From the NCBI GenBank assembly GCA_004557735.1, contig SFFV01000004.1:1-64000 (forward strand): a stretch of 64,000 nt of DNA. The letters run 5' to 3'. This DNA is from Clostridiales bacterium. Its GTDB lineage: Bacteria; Bacillota; Clostridia; Oscillospirales; Oscillospiraceae. The notes below the pieces were generated by a model that saw nothing but the letters and a program-made list of their open reading frames with translations, was not told where the DNA came from and did no database searches. Position numbers and translations under genes: made by a program. Positions 35,314 to 44,085 of this stretch are shown piece by piece; position 1 is the stretch's first letter, and each line of letters opens with the position of its first letter.

Positions 35314-36789
35314 TCAGCCCGCCATGACGAGACGCCAGCCCGACGCATGAACCGGTGTGAGGCCAACCGTCAGATCGTTGATGGCGGCGGCGCCGTCTTC
35401 CTGACGCATGGCGTTCTCGGCAATGACGCGGGAATACAGGGTATTCTCGCCGGAGAAGTACACCAGATGGTATCCGGCATAGGCGCTGCTCTCACCGTAA
35501 ACGATGGCATAGTCGCCGGTTTTGCGCTCTCCGAAGCAGAAGTCGTTGAACTCGGTGACCATCTGCCCCTTGTAGATGTTCTCGTACAGGCCGCCGTTGG
35601 TGTTCGAGCCGGTATCCTCGCTCTTCTCGTTGGCGAGAGCGGCGAAGCCTTCCTCGGTGCCGCCTGCGGCGAGCCATTCGTCCTCGATGGCCTTGACAGC
35701 GTCGTACGCGGTCTGCTTCTCAGCATCAGAGTATGTGCCGTCGCCGTCGGCATCCACGGCCTTGATGAGGATATGGCGGACATTCACCGTCGGGTAGTCG
35801 TTCGACTCGGTGCCGAGAATGTAAACAACGTATACGCCGGAATCGGTGCTGTGGGAGAATACCTTGCCCTCGGCAATATCGTCACGCTCCACGCTGCCTT
35901 CATAGCGGCTGAGGAAAGAAGTGACGGTATAGCTTGTCTCGGTCGCTTCGGTTTCCGTCTCCTTAAGAACGGCGGCGCGGAAGTCCTCCTCCGAGCTGCC
36001 CGCACCGGCCAGAATGACCTTTGCTTTATCCTCGGCGGCGGCCTTGGCAGTGTCGGCGTCGATGCCCTCTTCGTCATTTGCCGCAGCGGAGATGAGCGTA
36101 TAGAGAACGTTCACATAGTCGTAGCTGTCGGCGTTTTCCGTATAGTAGGCGTCAAGCTCCTCGTCCGTATAGGTAAAGGAGGCATATATATCGTCCGCGT
36201 AGCGGCTGGCGATCAGCTCCTCGGCCATGTTGGCGCGGACGGTCTTTTCGCTGTTGCCGGTGCCGAAATAGGCGGAAAGGAACTTATTGAGCGTGGCATA
36301 GCCGAGAGACTTGCCGTAGGCGCGGTAGTTCTCGACGGCGGTATCGATTTCCGCGGCTTCATCCTCGGTGAGTGTGTAGTCTTCGGCGACTGCCTTTGCA
36401 TAGACGGCGGAAAGCTGTGTGAGATTGGTCTCGGCGCTCTGCTTGAAGTAGTCATCCCAGGTGCCGCCGTTGGCGTCAAACGGGCAGGACTGATCCTTCA
36501 GGCTCCTGGAGGTATCAATCAGGCTGCTGAAATACTGGCCGTAGGTCTGATTGAAGTTCATGTACGCCTTCTGGTACTCATAGTTCATGCGGGCGACAGA
36601 GTAGTTCGTGTCGCCGACAGTAAGCGCCGTCGTAACATTATAGAAGAGGCGCGAGTTAACAAAGATCACCAGCACGATCATCAAAACGATAAGGATGCCG
36701 ATAAGGATAAACTTGTTGCGCGTTTTGCGGTTTTTCTTTTCTTCCTCCAGGCGGGCTCTTTCCCTGGGGTTCAGATTCATTTCTGCCAT
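35314..36789 (-). CDS. Membrane-anchored parvulin-type peptidylprolyl isomerase
   Basis: A 491-residue protein with a basic cytoplasmic tail and one membrane helix at ~27-45 (KFILIGILIVLMIVLVIFV), then a SurA/PrsA-like helical chaperone region (~60-330). A PpiC domain follows: VNVRHILIKAV at ~340, AALANEKSEDTGSNTNGGLY and MVTEFNDFCF. The pattern fits an extracytoplasmic foldase that helps exported proteins fold. It is unusually Ala/Glu/Thr-rich and has an insertion of acidic residues (DADGDGTYSDAEKQ) inside the PPIase domain. Confidence 0.87.
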   Translation of the reverse strand: MAEMNLNPRERARLEEEKKNRKTRNKFILIGILIVLMIVLVIFVNSRLFYNVTTALTVGDTNYSVARMNYEYQKAYMNFNQTYGQYFSSLIDTSRSLKDQSCPFDANGGTWDDYFKQSAETNLTQLSAVYAKAVAEDYTLTEDEAAEIDTAVENYRAYGKSLGYATLNKFLSAYFGTGNSEKTVRANMAEELIASRYADDIYASFTYTDEELDAYYTENADSYDYVNVLYTLISAAANDEEGIDADTAKAAAEDKAKVILAGAGSSEEDFRAAVLKETETEATETSYTVTSFLSRYEGSVERDDIAEGKVFSHSTDSGVYVVYILGTESNDYPTVNVRHILIKAVDADGDGTYSDAEKQTAYDAVKAIEDEWLAAGGTEEGFAALANEKSEDTGSNTNGGLYENIYKGQMVTEFNDFCFGERKTGDYAIVYGESSAYAGYHLVYFSGENTLYSRVIAENAMRQEDGAAAINDLTVGLTPVHASGWRLVMAG

Positions 36790-36846
36790 GTTCTTCTTCC
36801 TTTCCGCGGGGTTTCCGACCTATTATATACTATGGTCCGGCGACAT

Positions 36847-37599
36847 TCAAGCCTTTTTTATCATCCGGCGGCGCAGCGCGTCGAGCGTGTCCGCCCCGGC
36901 GCCGCACTCGCGCAGAAAGCGCTCCGCGCCGCCGTATTCGTTCCCGAGATGATCGCACACGGCGAGAATGTTCTCCCCTGCCGTGGAGAAAAACGGCGCG
37001 TTTTCTTTCCGTGCGGCAAAGTCCGGAATATTCTCGCGCATCCAACGGTACACCGGCCGGAGATAGATCTGGCTGACGCTGTAGTCGGCGGCGATATCCT
37101 CCGGCGAGACGCCGCACACTCCGAGAATGAGCGCCGCGAGAATGCCGGTGCGATCTTTGCCGGTGAAGCAGTGGAACAGCACCGTTCCCTCCGCCGCGGC
37201 GAGAAACTCCGCGCACTCCTTCGCCCAGGGGCGGTTGTCCTCGAGCATGCGGACATACTCATCGCCCCAGAAAAACGCGTCGTCAAATGCGCTCAAGCCG
37301 CCCGGGCGGTTTCGCGCCACGGCGCGCGGAACCTTTTTCATTGCGATCTGCCGGTAGCTCACGCCGTCGAGCAGCGCCAGCTCATCCGGCATGGACTCGC
37401 TCTCGTCCACGTCGCGCAGATCGAGCGTGTGACGAATCCCCAGCGCGGCAAAGCGCGCCCCGTCATCCTCCGTCAGATGCCGTGGGAGATCGCTTCGCAG
37501 CAGCACGCCGAAGCGCGTTACCCCTCCGGGCACGGTGTAACCGCCGAGATCGCGCAGATTGTGCAGCCCGTCCATAAGATACCGGCGGGTGTATTCCAT
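36847..37599 (-). CDS. Tyrosine-protein phosphatase family (Y_phosphatase3)
   Basis: A 250-residue protein with NLRDLGGYTV near the N-terminus and the P-loop LFHCFTGKDRTGILAALIL, where Cys-x5-Arg is catalytic, followed by a helical tail (YSVSQIYLRPVYRWM). This matches the LipA/Siw14-like group of bacterial tyrosine or lipid phosphatases. AGGGG lies 10 bases upstream of the ATG. The substrate is unknown. Confidence 0.88.
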   Translation of the reverse strand: MEYTRRYLMDGLHNLRDLGGYTVPGGVTRFGVLLRSDLPRHLTEDDGARFAALGIRHTLDLRDVDESESMPDELALLDGVSYRQIAMKKVPRAVARNRPGGLSAFDDAFFWGDEYVRMLEDNRPWAKECAEFLAAAEGTVLFHCFTGKDRTGILAALILGVCGVSPEDIAADYSVSQIYLRPVYRWMRENIPDFAARKENAPFFSTAGENILAVCDHLGNEYGGAERFLRECGAGADTLDALRRRMIKKA

Positions 37600-37691
37600 A
37601 GATTTCTGTCCCCTTTTCTGTTTTTGGTAGAGTATAGCATACTTGTCCCGAAAAGACATAAAAAAACTGTAAACGGAATTGGATTTTTATC

Positions 37692-37719
37692 TTGACAAGA
37701 ATGCGTTTTTTGGTATAAT
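37692..37719 (+). promoter_or_regulatory. Promoter for tRNA-Gly
   Basis: TTGACA and TATAAT with a 16-base spacer, 18 bases before the tRNA. Confidence 0.85.
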
Positions 37720-37737
37720 AACGCTTGCGTTTGAAAT

Positions 37738-37813
37738 GCGGGCATAGCTCATTTGGCAGAGCGCCACCTTGCCAAGGTGGAGGTAGCGAGTTCGAATCTC
37801 GTTGCCCGCTCCA
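37738..37813 (+). tRNA. tRNA-Gly (anticodon GCC)
   Basis: A complete cloverleaf: acceptor GCGGGCA/TGCCCGC, D arm AGCTC...GAGC, anticodon stem CCACC/GGTGG with loop TTGCCAA (anticodon GCC at 37771-37773), T arm GCGAG TTCGAAT CTCGT, and an encoded 3' CCA. It has its own promoter and terminators. Confidence 0.97.
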
Positions 37814-37821
37814 AAAGTCCG

Positions 37822-37847
37822 CCGGGACCGTCTTTGGACGGTCCCGG
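37822..37847 (+). terminator. First hairpin after tRNA-Gly
   Basis: CCGGGACCGTC/GACGGTCCCGG with a TTTG loop, followed by TGTTTATG. Confidence 0.75.
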
Positions 37848-37856
37848 TGTTTATGT

Positions 37857-37890
37857 TAAAAAGCCCTTCCGCGGCTGCGGAAGGGCTTTT
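37857..37890. terminator. Second, bidirectional terminator after tRNA-Gly
   Basis: AAAAGCCCTTCCGC/GCGGAAGGGCTTTT stem with a 4-base loop. It would also end the minus-strand operon coming from the right. Confidence 0.85.
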
Positions 37891-37896
37891 GCCTTT

Positions 37897-37959
37897 TTAT
37901 CTGTCGCTCGGCGCGGCTTCTCCGCTGCCGAAAATAAGATCATCGATATCCGGTCCCAT
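37897..37959 (-). CDS. Candidate 20-residue small protein
   Basis: An ATG with a GGAGG site at ideal spacing (7 bases) opens a frame of 20 codons, MGPDIDDLIFGSGEAAPSDR, ending just before the bidirectional terminator. It lies 62 bases after the LUD gene, in the same direction, behind a small hairpin (GCATATAC/GTATATGC). No family is recognised, and chance remains possible at this length. Confidence 0.35.
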   Translation of the reverse strand: MGPDIDDLIFGSGEAAPSDR

Positions 37960-38021
37960 TTCAACACCTCCATGCATATACAAATCAGTATATGCGTCTC
38001 GGCTCGAAATATTCCGGAAAT

Positions 38022-38624
38022 TCAGTAACCGAGCTCCTCGTTAACAAGAAGAACATGAAACTCCCTGACGGAGATGGGCGGCATGAAAAAAACCGTCATT
38101 ACGCCGCAGACCTTTTCCCGGCTGCGGCAGTCGTGGCAGCGGGGCTCGCCCACGGCGCACGGAGTATTGCGTTTCAGCCGCCGGGCGTTGAGCGGCGCGG
38201 CGACGTTGCGGGCGCGGTCGATCGCTGCGTTGAGATCGGGAGCGATCTTGTTCCTCCCTACGACGAGAATCACACGCTGCGGCCCATAGATCGTGCCGGT
38301 CACACGGTTGCCGCAGCCGTCGATGTTGACGATCTCGCCGGTCTCGCTCACGCCGTTCGCGCTGCAGAGATAGGCCTCGGCCCTCCCCGCCCGCTCTCTC
38401 GTATCCGGGGCGCGGTTTTTCCAGTGCCAGAATACCTCGTTATCGCCGGCGCAGAGACGGTCATACACGCCGAGCGTGTCAATCGTCACGCTCCCGCCGA
38501 TGCCGATGCTGGTTTTCTGCAGCGTCTGCACAAGATACTCCGCCGCTTCCGCGCCGGTGGCGAAAACGTGCGCATGGAAGCCCCGGTTCTCCAGATTCTT
38601 TCTTGTCTTTTCAAGATCTGCCAT
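38022..38624 (-). CDS. LUD domain protein (lactate utilisation LutC-like)
   Basis: A 200-residue protein starting MADLEKTRKNLENRGFHAHV. The DUF162/LUD core is seen in GIGGSVTIDTLGVYDRL, ANGVSETGEIVNIDGCGNRV and RVILVVGRNKIAPDLNAAI. A Cys-containing C-terminus (RCHDCRSREKVCG) may hold a cluster or metal. Stand-alone LUD proteins of this type are common in Clostridia and of uncertain function. The gene begins 5 bases after yitT ends, so it is cotranscribed. Confidence 0.85.
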   Translation of the reverse strand: MADLEKTRKNLENRGFHAHVFATGAEAAEYLVQTLQKTSIGIGGSVTIDTLGVYDRLCAGDNEVFWHWKNRAPDTRERAGRAEAYLCSANGVSETGEIVNIDGCGNRVTGTIYGPQRVILVVGRNKIAPDLNAAIDRARNVAAPLNARRLKRNTPCAVGEPRCHDCRSREKVCGVMTVFFMPPISVREFHVLLVNEELGY

Positions 38625-38629
38625 AGCGT

Positions 38630-39493
38630 TCAATCCTCTTCTATGCTCTCAAAGCCATGCCCATAGATCGTGCGGGCGTCACCCACGATGAGGAACGACT
38701 TCGGGTCGATCTCGCGCACCATGCGGCGGAGCGGGCCAAGCTGGCCCGGCTTTACAGCGCACATGATGACGCGCTCGGCCTTGCCGGACCACGCGCCGTG
38801 GCCGTCAAGCAGCGTTACGCCGCGGTGCAGCCGCCCGGTGATGGCGGCGCTCAGATCCGCGCTTTTGTCGGAAATAATATAGCACAGCCGGGAATTGACC
38901 GGACCGTACAGGATGAGCGAGTCAACTTTATTTGTGATGTACATGCAGATGAGCGTATACATGCAGCTGTCAAAGCGGTGGAACAGAGCTGCGAAGGTGA
39001 CGATGACGACGAGGTTGAAAAGGAGGATGAACGTCGTCATATTGATGTGCGGGTACCGGCGCCGGAGCATCCGCGAAGGGATGTCCGTACCGCCGGCCGT
39101 CGCGCCGGTCGTGTAGCAGAGACCGTAGCCCGCGCCGGTGACAAGACCGCCGTATACCGCCGCGAGCATCGGCTCCTCCGTGACGGTATAGGGAATGTGC
39201 GCAAAAAGGTCAATGAGCAGCGAGGTCGTGAGCATACACAGAAGCGTAAGCGCAACGAAGCGCTTTCCGAGCTTCTGCCACGCCCACAGGAAAAGCGGCG
39301 CGTTGATCACGACCGTGACCGCGCCGACCGGCAGGCCGGTGAGCAGGTTCACGATCTGCGCGATGCCGGTCACGCCGCCGGAAACAATGCTGTTCGGGAA
39401 CGTGAAATAGCGGAACGAGATCGCGACAAGAGTCGACCCCAGAAGGATCTTCAGAATGTCAAACCATAGTTTTCCGTGAAGTTTCGCTTCCAT
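38630..39493 (-). CDS. YitT family membrane protein
   Basis: A 287-residue protein with five or six N-terminal helices. Family features are FPNSIVSGGVTGIAQIVNLL, TTGATAGGTDIPSRMLRRRY and a C-terminal cytoplasmic DUF2179 domain (SAAITGRLHRGVTLLDGHGA, DPKSFLIVGDARTIYGHGF). The function is not settled; a transport role is assumed. The ATG at 39493 has only a weak upstream purine tract; an upstream TTG in the same frame is less likely. It follows the topoisomerase A gene by 22 bases. Confidence 0.87.
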   Translation of the reverse strand: MEAKLHGKLWFDILKILLGSTLVAISFRYFTFPNSIVSGGVTGIAQIVNLLTGLPVGAVTVVINAPLFLWAWQKLGKRFVALTLLCMLTTSLLIDLFAHIPYTVTEEPMLAAVYGGLVTGAGYGLCYTTGATAGGTDIPSRMLRRRYPHINMTTFILLFNLVVIVTFAALFHRFDSCMYTLICMYITNKVDSLILYGPVNSRLCYIISDKSADLSAAITGRLHRGVTLLDGHGAWSGKAERVIMCAVKPGQLGPLRRMVREIDPKSFLIVGDARTIYGHGFESIEED

Positions 39494-39515
39494 AGCACAT
39501 CGGTTTCTTTCTTTA

Positions 39516-41771
39516 TTATTCGGCGCCGTCAAGCAGCGTCATCTGTCTCTCGCCCCGGTCCTCTTCGCGCAGGAGCGCGCCGGCAGCGGGAACGCTGCGC
39601 ACGCGGTAACGCGCGAGATTCCGGATGGTCGTATCGGGAAGGAACGCGGCGCTCTCCAGCCGATATTTCGGCTTGAGGGTCATGACAGCAACGCCCTGCG
39701 TGGCGCGCGAGGCCTTTGGCGCGAGCAGCGCCGTGTTGAACACGAGCGCGCGCCCCTCGGTGGAAAACACCGCGATGTTCTGCTCTTCCGTGAGAACGAG
39801 CAGCGCACGGAGCGGGCTTTTATCGCAGTATGCGCCGGTGAGCCGCTTGCGGTTCGTCTTGGTGGCGTAGCTCTGCAGCGGCACGCGGGCGCATTTGCCG
39901 TTTTCAAAGAAGAACAGCACCTCGCCGCGGTAATCGCCGGGCAGAACAAGAGAGAACACGCTCTCGCCGTCGTCCATGCCGAGATGACCGGGCAGGTATA
40001 CGCCGAGCTGCGAGGCCTTCGTATCGGCAAAGTCCGCCGCGCGGCACTTGTAGACCTGCGCTTTGTCGGTGAAAACAAGCATTTCGGCGCGGTTCGTTGT
40101 TTCGAAGCTCTGGCTCGGGCCGTCGTTTTCTTTGTACTTCTGCTCGCCGCCCATGCGCAGCGAGAGCGGGGTGATCTTTTTGAAGTACCCTTCGCGCGAA
40201 AGGAACAGGTTGACCGGATAATCCTCAACCGGTTCGTCCTCCGGCTCTTCCGGCACGTCGGCGGCATAGCGGATGACGCTGCGGCGCGGCGAGGGATACT
40301 TCTTCATCACCTGCTGCAGCTCCGAGATGATGATCGCGCGGAGCTTGCGGCGGCTTGCCAGCGTATCCTCCAGCTCGGCGATCTCGCGTTCGAGCTCGTC
40401 GGTCTCCTCGGTGCGCTTGAGGATATATTCGCGGTTGATGTTGCGCAGCTTGATCTCGGCGACATACTCGGCCTGCACCTGGTCGATACCGAAGCCGATC
40501 ATAAGATTCGGCACAACGTCGCTCTCGCGCTCGGTGCTGCGGATGATGGAGATGGCGCGGTCGATATCGAGCAGGATCTTTTTCAGTCCGTTGAGAAGAT
40601 GGAGTTTTTCCTTCTTCTTCGATACGTCAAAGTATACCCGCCGCCGCACGCATTCCAGCCGCCAGGCGATCCATTCGTCCAGAATTTCGCCGACACCGCA
40701 TACGCGCGGCGTGCCGCCGAGCAGAATGTTGAAGTTGCAGGCGAAGCTGTCCTGCAGCGGCGTCATGCGGAAGAGCTTCTGCATGAGCTTTTCGGGTTCG
40801 ACGTCGCGCTTAATGTCAATGGCGAGCTTGAGACCGTTGAGGTCGGTCTCGTCGCGCATATCGCTGACCTCGCGGAGCTTGCCGGCCTTGACGAGCTCGG
40901 CGACCTTATCGATGATCGCCTCTACGGTCGTGCTGTACGGGATCTCATAAATCTCAATGACGCGCTCCTTGGCGTCAAAGCGCCAGCGGGCGCGGACCTT
41001 CACGCCGCCGCGGCCGGTCTTATAGAGCGCTTCCATCTCGCCGGGATCGCAGACGATCTCGCCGCCGGTTGGAAAATCCGGCGCGGGGAGCGTCGTCAAT
41101 ATATTATGTTCCGGGTCCTTCAGCAGCGCGATCGTCGTTTCGCACACCTCGCCGAGGTTGAACCCGCAGATATTCGACGCCATGCCGACGGCAATGCCCA
41201 TGTTTGCCGAGACGAGCACATTCGGGAACGTGGTCGGAAGGAGCGTCGGCTCCGTGGTGGAGTTATCGTAGTTTGGGACAAAGTCCACGGTGTCCTTGTC
41301 GATATCGCGGAAGAGCTCCGCACAGACGGGCGCAAGCTTTGCCTCCGTATAGCGCGAGGCCGCCCACGCCATGTCGCGCGAGTACACCTTGCCGAAGTTG
41401 CCCTTGGAATCGACGAACGGCGTGAGCAGCGCCCCATAGCCCCTGGAAAGACGTACCATCGTGTCGTAGATGGCAGAGTCGCCGTGGGGGTTATAGTGCA
41501 TCGTTGCACCGACGATGTTCGCCGATTTCGTGCGCGCGCCGGTAAGAAGGCCCATTTTGTACATGCAGTACAGCAGCTTTCGGTGGCTCGGCTTGAAGCC
41601 GTCGATCTCCGGAATGGCACGCGAGACGATAACGCTCATCGCATAGGGCATATAATTGTTTTCGAGCGTTTCGGTGACGGGCTGCTCCACAACGGCGGAG
41701 CGCAGCCCCATTACGTTCTGTTCCTCGGCCGTCGCGTGGCGCGGCGCCGGGTTATCCTTCTTTCTTGCCAT
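39516..41771 (-). CDS. parC: Type IIA DNA topoisomerase subunit A (ParC/GyrA-like)
   Basis: A 751-residue protein. The breakage-reunion domain shows VSRAIPEIDGFKPSHRKLLY and YNPHGDSAIYDTMVRL, with the active-site Tyr in ASRYTEAKLAP. A coiled coil (~440-500) and a C-terminal beta-pinwheel follow. The gyrase-box sequence is not evident, which favours a topoisomerase IV-like decatenase. RAIPEIDGFKP differs from the usual RALPDVRDGLKP, placing it in a divergent clostridial group. Its partner subunit is encoded just upstream. Start ATG 41771 follows AAGGAAG. Confidence 0.88.
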   Translation of the reverse strand: MARKKDNPAPRHATAEEQNVMGLRSAVVEQPVTETLENNYMPYAMSVIVSRAIPEIDGFKPSHRKLLYCMYKMGLLTGARTKSANIVGATMHYNPHGDSAIYDTMVRLSRGYGALLTPFVDSKGNFGKVYSRDMAWAASRYTEAKLAPVCAELFRDIDKDTVDFVPNYDNSTTEPTLLPTTFPNVLVSANMGIAVGMASNICGFNLGEVCETTIALLKDPEHNILTTLPAPDFPTGGEIVCDPGEMEALYKTGRGGVKVRARWRFDAKERVIEIYEIPYSTTVEAIIDKVAELVKAGKLREVSDMRDETDLNGLKLAIDIKRDVEPEKLMQKLFRMTPLQDSFACNFNILLGGTPRVCGVGEILDEWIAWRLECVRRRVYFDVSKKKEKLHLLNGLKKILLDIDRAISIIRSTERESDVVPNLMIGFGIDQVQAEYVAEIKLRNINREYILKRTEETDELEREIAELEDTLASRRKLRAIIISELQQVMKKYPSPRRSVIRYAADVPEEPEDEPVEDYPVNLFLSREGYFKKITPLSLRMGGEQKYKENDGPSQSFETTNRAEMLVFTDKAQVYKCRAADFADTKASQLGVYLPGHLGMDDGESVFSLVLPGDYRGEVLFFFENGKCARVPLQSYATKTNRKRLTGAYCDKSPLRALLVLTEEQNIAVFSTEGRALVFNTALLAPKASRATQGVAVMTLKPKYRLESAAFLPDTTIRNLARYRVRSVPAAGALLREEDRGERQMTLLDGAE

Positions 41772-41800
41772 ATATGCTTCCTTATACGGTCAAATAAAGT

Positions 41801-41870
41801 TTACATAATATTATTAACATAAATAATTTAACATAATATATGTTACATAATTAAGTTTGCATAATTTACG
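41801..41870 (-). repeat. Five tandem 14-bp AT-rich units between parE and parC
   Basis: Starting at 41801, five consecutive 14-base units each begin T(T/A)(A/G)CATAA: ACATAAT-type cores lie at 41803, 41817, 41831, 41845 and 41859, exactly 14 apart. The last unit overlaps the parE stop. The array fills most of the gap before the parC start on the minus strand. Confidence 0.85.
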
Positions 41871-43848
41871 ACAGATCCGCCAGATCGAGATACCGGCTGC
41901 CGACTTCGGCAATATGCTCCTTGCGTCCGGCAAGATTGTCGCCGAGCAGGAGATCAAAAACGCGCGCCGTTTCGTCGGCGTCCTCGGGCATAACGCGGAT
42001 GAGCCGCCGCGTCTCGGGGTTCATGGTCGTGAGCCACATCATCTCCGGGTCGTTCTCGCCCAGACCCTTGCTGCGGTTGATGACGATCCTGGCGTTGCCG
42101 ATTGACTCCACGATCTCCGCCTTTTCGCGGTCCGAGTATGCAAACCACGTTTTGCCCTTCGACTGAATTTCATACAGCGGCGATTCGGCGATATAGACGT
42201 AGCCCTCGCGGATCAGCGTCGGCACGAGCCGCCAGAGCATCGTGAGGATGAGCGTGCGGATCTGGTAGCCGTCTACGTCAGCATCGGTGCAGATGATGAC
42301 CTTGTTCCAGCGGAGGTTTTCGAGCGAGAAGCTGTTGAGCTCCTTGCCGTGCTTTTCGACCTCCACGCCGCAGCCGAGCACCTTGATGAGATCGGTGATG
42401 ACCTCGCTTTTGAAAATGCGGGAATAGTCAGCCTTGAGGCAGTTCAGAATTTTGCCGCGCACCGGCATGATGCCCTGATATTCCGCGTCGCGCGAGAGCT
42501 TGACGCTGCCGAGAGCGGAATCGCCCTCGACGATATAGATTTCACGCTTGTCGGCGTCGCGCGAGCGGCAGTCCACAAACTTCTGCACCCGGTTGGCGAG
42601 ATCGAGATTCTTCGTGAGATTCTTCTTGATGCTCACGCGCGCCTTTTCCGCCTGCTCGCGGCTGCGCTTGTTGATGAGCACCTGATCGGCGATGCGGTCG
42701 GCGTCGGCCTTATTCTCAATAAAGTAGATCTCCAGCTTCTCCTTGAAGAAATCCGTCATCGCCTCGCGGATAAAGCGGTTGGTGATGGATTTTTTCGTCT
42801 GGTTTTCGTAGGACGTGCGCGTGGAGAAACCGTTCGTCACAAGGATCAGGCAGTCGGCAATGTCCGGGAACGTGATCTTGCTCTCATTTTTCTGGTATTT
42901 GCCGGTTTTTTTGATGTAGGCGTCGATCGCGTAGACGAACGCGGTCTTTGCCGCGGCGTCCGGCGCGCCGCCGTGCTCGAGCCACGAGGAGTTGTGGTAA
43001 TACTCGATAACGTTCGTCCGGTTGGAAAAGCAGAAGGCCGCCGATATGCGCACCTTGTATTCGGGCTTGTCGTCGCGGTCTCTGCCCTTTCTCTCGGTCT
43101 CGATGTAATAGGGCTGCGTGAGCGGGCCCTCCCCCGCCAGCTCCGCGACATAGTCCGCAATGCCGTTTTTGTAGCAGAACTCCGTCGTTTCAAACTTCGC
43201 GCCGTGCTGCGCGCGGAAGCGGAACGTCACCCCGGCGTTCACAACCGCCTGACGGCGCAGGACGTCGAGAAAGTAGCTCTCCGGAATGCTGATATCGGTA
43301 AACACCTCGATGTCCGGTTTCCATCGGGTCGTCGTGCCGGTCTTTTTCCGGTCTGCGCTCTCGACGAGCATTTTGCCCTTAATCTTGCCTTTGGCGAAAT
43401 GGAGCGTATACTTGTTCCCGTCGCGCCAGACAGTAACGTCCATATACTCGGAGGCGTACTGCGTGGCGCACGCGCCGAGGCCGTTCAGACCGAGCGAGTA
43501 TTCATAGTCGCCGCCGTCGTCGTTTTTGTACTTGCCGCCGGCGTACAGCTCGCAGTAAACAAGCTCCCAGTTAAAGCGTTTTTCCGCCGGGTTCCAGTCC
43601 ACGGGGCAGCCGCGGCCGAAATCCTCTACTTCAATGGACTTGTCATCGTAGAGAGTTACCGTTATAATATTGCCGAAGCCCTCGCGCGCCTCGTCGATAG
43701 AGTTGGAGAGAATTTCAAATACGGCGTGCTCGCATCCCTCCAGACCGTCGGAGCCGAAAATAACGCCCGGGCGTTTGCGCACCCGATCAGCGCCCTTGAG
43801 CTGGGAAATGCTTTCGTTGCCGTATTCCTGCGGTTTTGCTGCTGCCAT
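41866..43848 (-). CDS. parE: Type IIA DNA topoisomerase subunit B (ParE/GyrB-like)
   Basis: A 660-residue GHKL ATPase subunit. The ATP site begins HAVFEILSNSIDEAREGFGN, then DFGRGCPVD and the GLNGLGA loop. The TOPRIM part has YIVEGDSALGSVKL and CTDADVDGYQIRTLILTMLW. A ~60-residue insertion with Arg/Asp (ETERKGRDRDDKPEYKVR) and the NWNPAEKRFNWELVY-like segment make it divergent from canonical GyrB. With the A subunit it should decatenate or relax DNA. GGAG precedes ATG 43848. Confidence 0.88.
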   Translation of the reverse strand: MAAAKPQEYGNESISQLKGADRVRKRPGVIFGSDGLEGCEHAVFEILSNSIDEAREGFGNIITVTLYDDKSIEVEDFGRGCPVDWNPAEKRFNWELVYCELYAGGKYKNDDGGDYEYSLGLNGLGACATQYASEYMDVTVWRDGNKYTLHFAKGKIKGKMLVESADRKKTGTTTRWKPDIEVFTDISIPESYFLDVLRRQAVVNAGVTFRFRAQHGAKFETTEFCYKNGIADYVAELAGEGPLTQPYYIETERKGRDRDDKPEYKVRISAAFCFSNRTNVIEYYHNSSWLEHGGAPDAAAKTAFVYAIDAYIKKTGKYQKNESKITFPDIADCLILVTNGFSTRTSYENQTKKSITNRFIREAMTDFFKEKLEIYFIENKADADRIADQVLINKRSREQAEKARVSIKKNLTKNLDLANRVQKFVDCRSRDADKREIYIVEGDSALGSVKLSRDAEYQGIMPVRGKILNCLKADYSRIFKSEVITDLIKVLGCGVEVEKHGKELNSFSLENLRWNKVIICTDADVDGYQIRTLILTMLWRLVPTLIREGYVYIAESPLYEIQSKGKTWFAYSDREKAEIVESIGNARIVINRSKGLGENDPEMMWLTTMNPETRRLIRVMPEDADETARVFDLLLGDNLAGRKEHIAEVGSRYLDLADLS

Positions 43849-43898
43849 CTGGTTTCTCCATATATAGTGGTTTTGAGTTCTCCGAAAATGCGCTATAT

Positions 43899-43927
43899 AG
43901 TATAGTATACCTCAAAAAAAAAATCAA
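43899..43927 (-). promoter_or_regulatory. Promoter for the topoisomerase operon
   Basis: TTGATT and TATACT on the minus strand with a 17-base spacer that is mostly a T-run; a second TATACT lies 5 bases upstream of the first. Confidence 0.55.
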
Positions 43928-43953
43928 GCGGAGTCTGTAAAGACAGACTCCGC
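43928..43953 (-). terminator. Minus-strand intrinsic terminator overlapping the parE promoter
   Basis: GCGGAGTCTGT/ACAGACTCCGC with a 4-base loop, followed on the minus strand by TTGATTTTTTTTTT. No minus-strand gene is seen to its right; the rest of 43,954-44,085 shows only the bofA leader. Confidence 0.65.
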
Positions 43954-44085
43954 CCGTCGAGAGAGTTTTCTCTTTCCCGTCTCTTCGGCTTGCAGCGGCT
44001 GTTGACCGCTGCCGGTCATAGTATGTGCCGCGCCGGTTTTGTCATTCCATCCATTTTTCGCCAAAAAAGAAAAGGAGAATCGTTC

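Noticed and set aside
34696..37695. A 999-codon open frame on the plus strand
   Set aside because: It runs opposite to tcdA, the foldase and the phosphatase genes, spans their terminators and promoters, and has no domain pattern.
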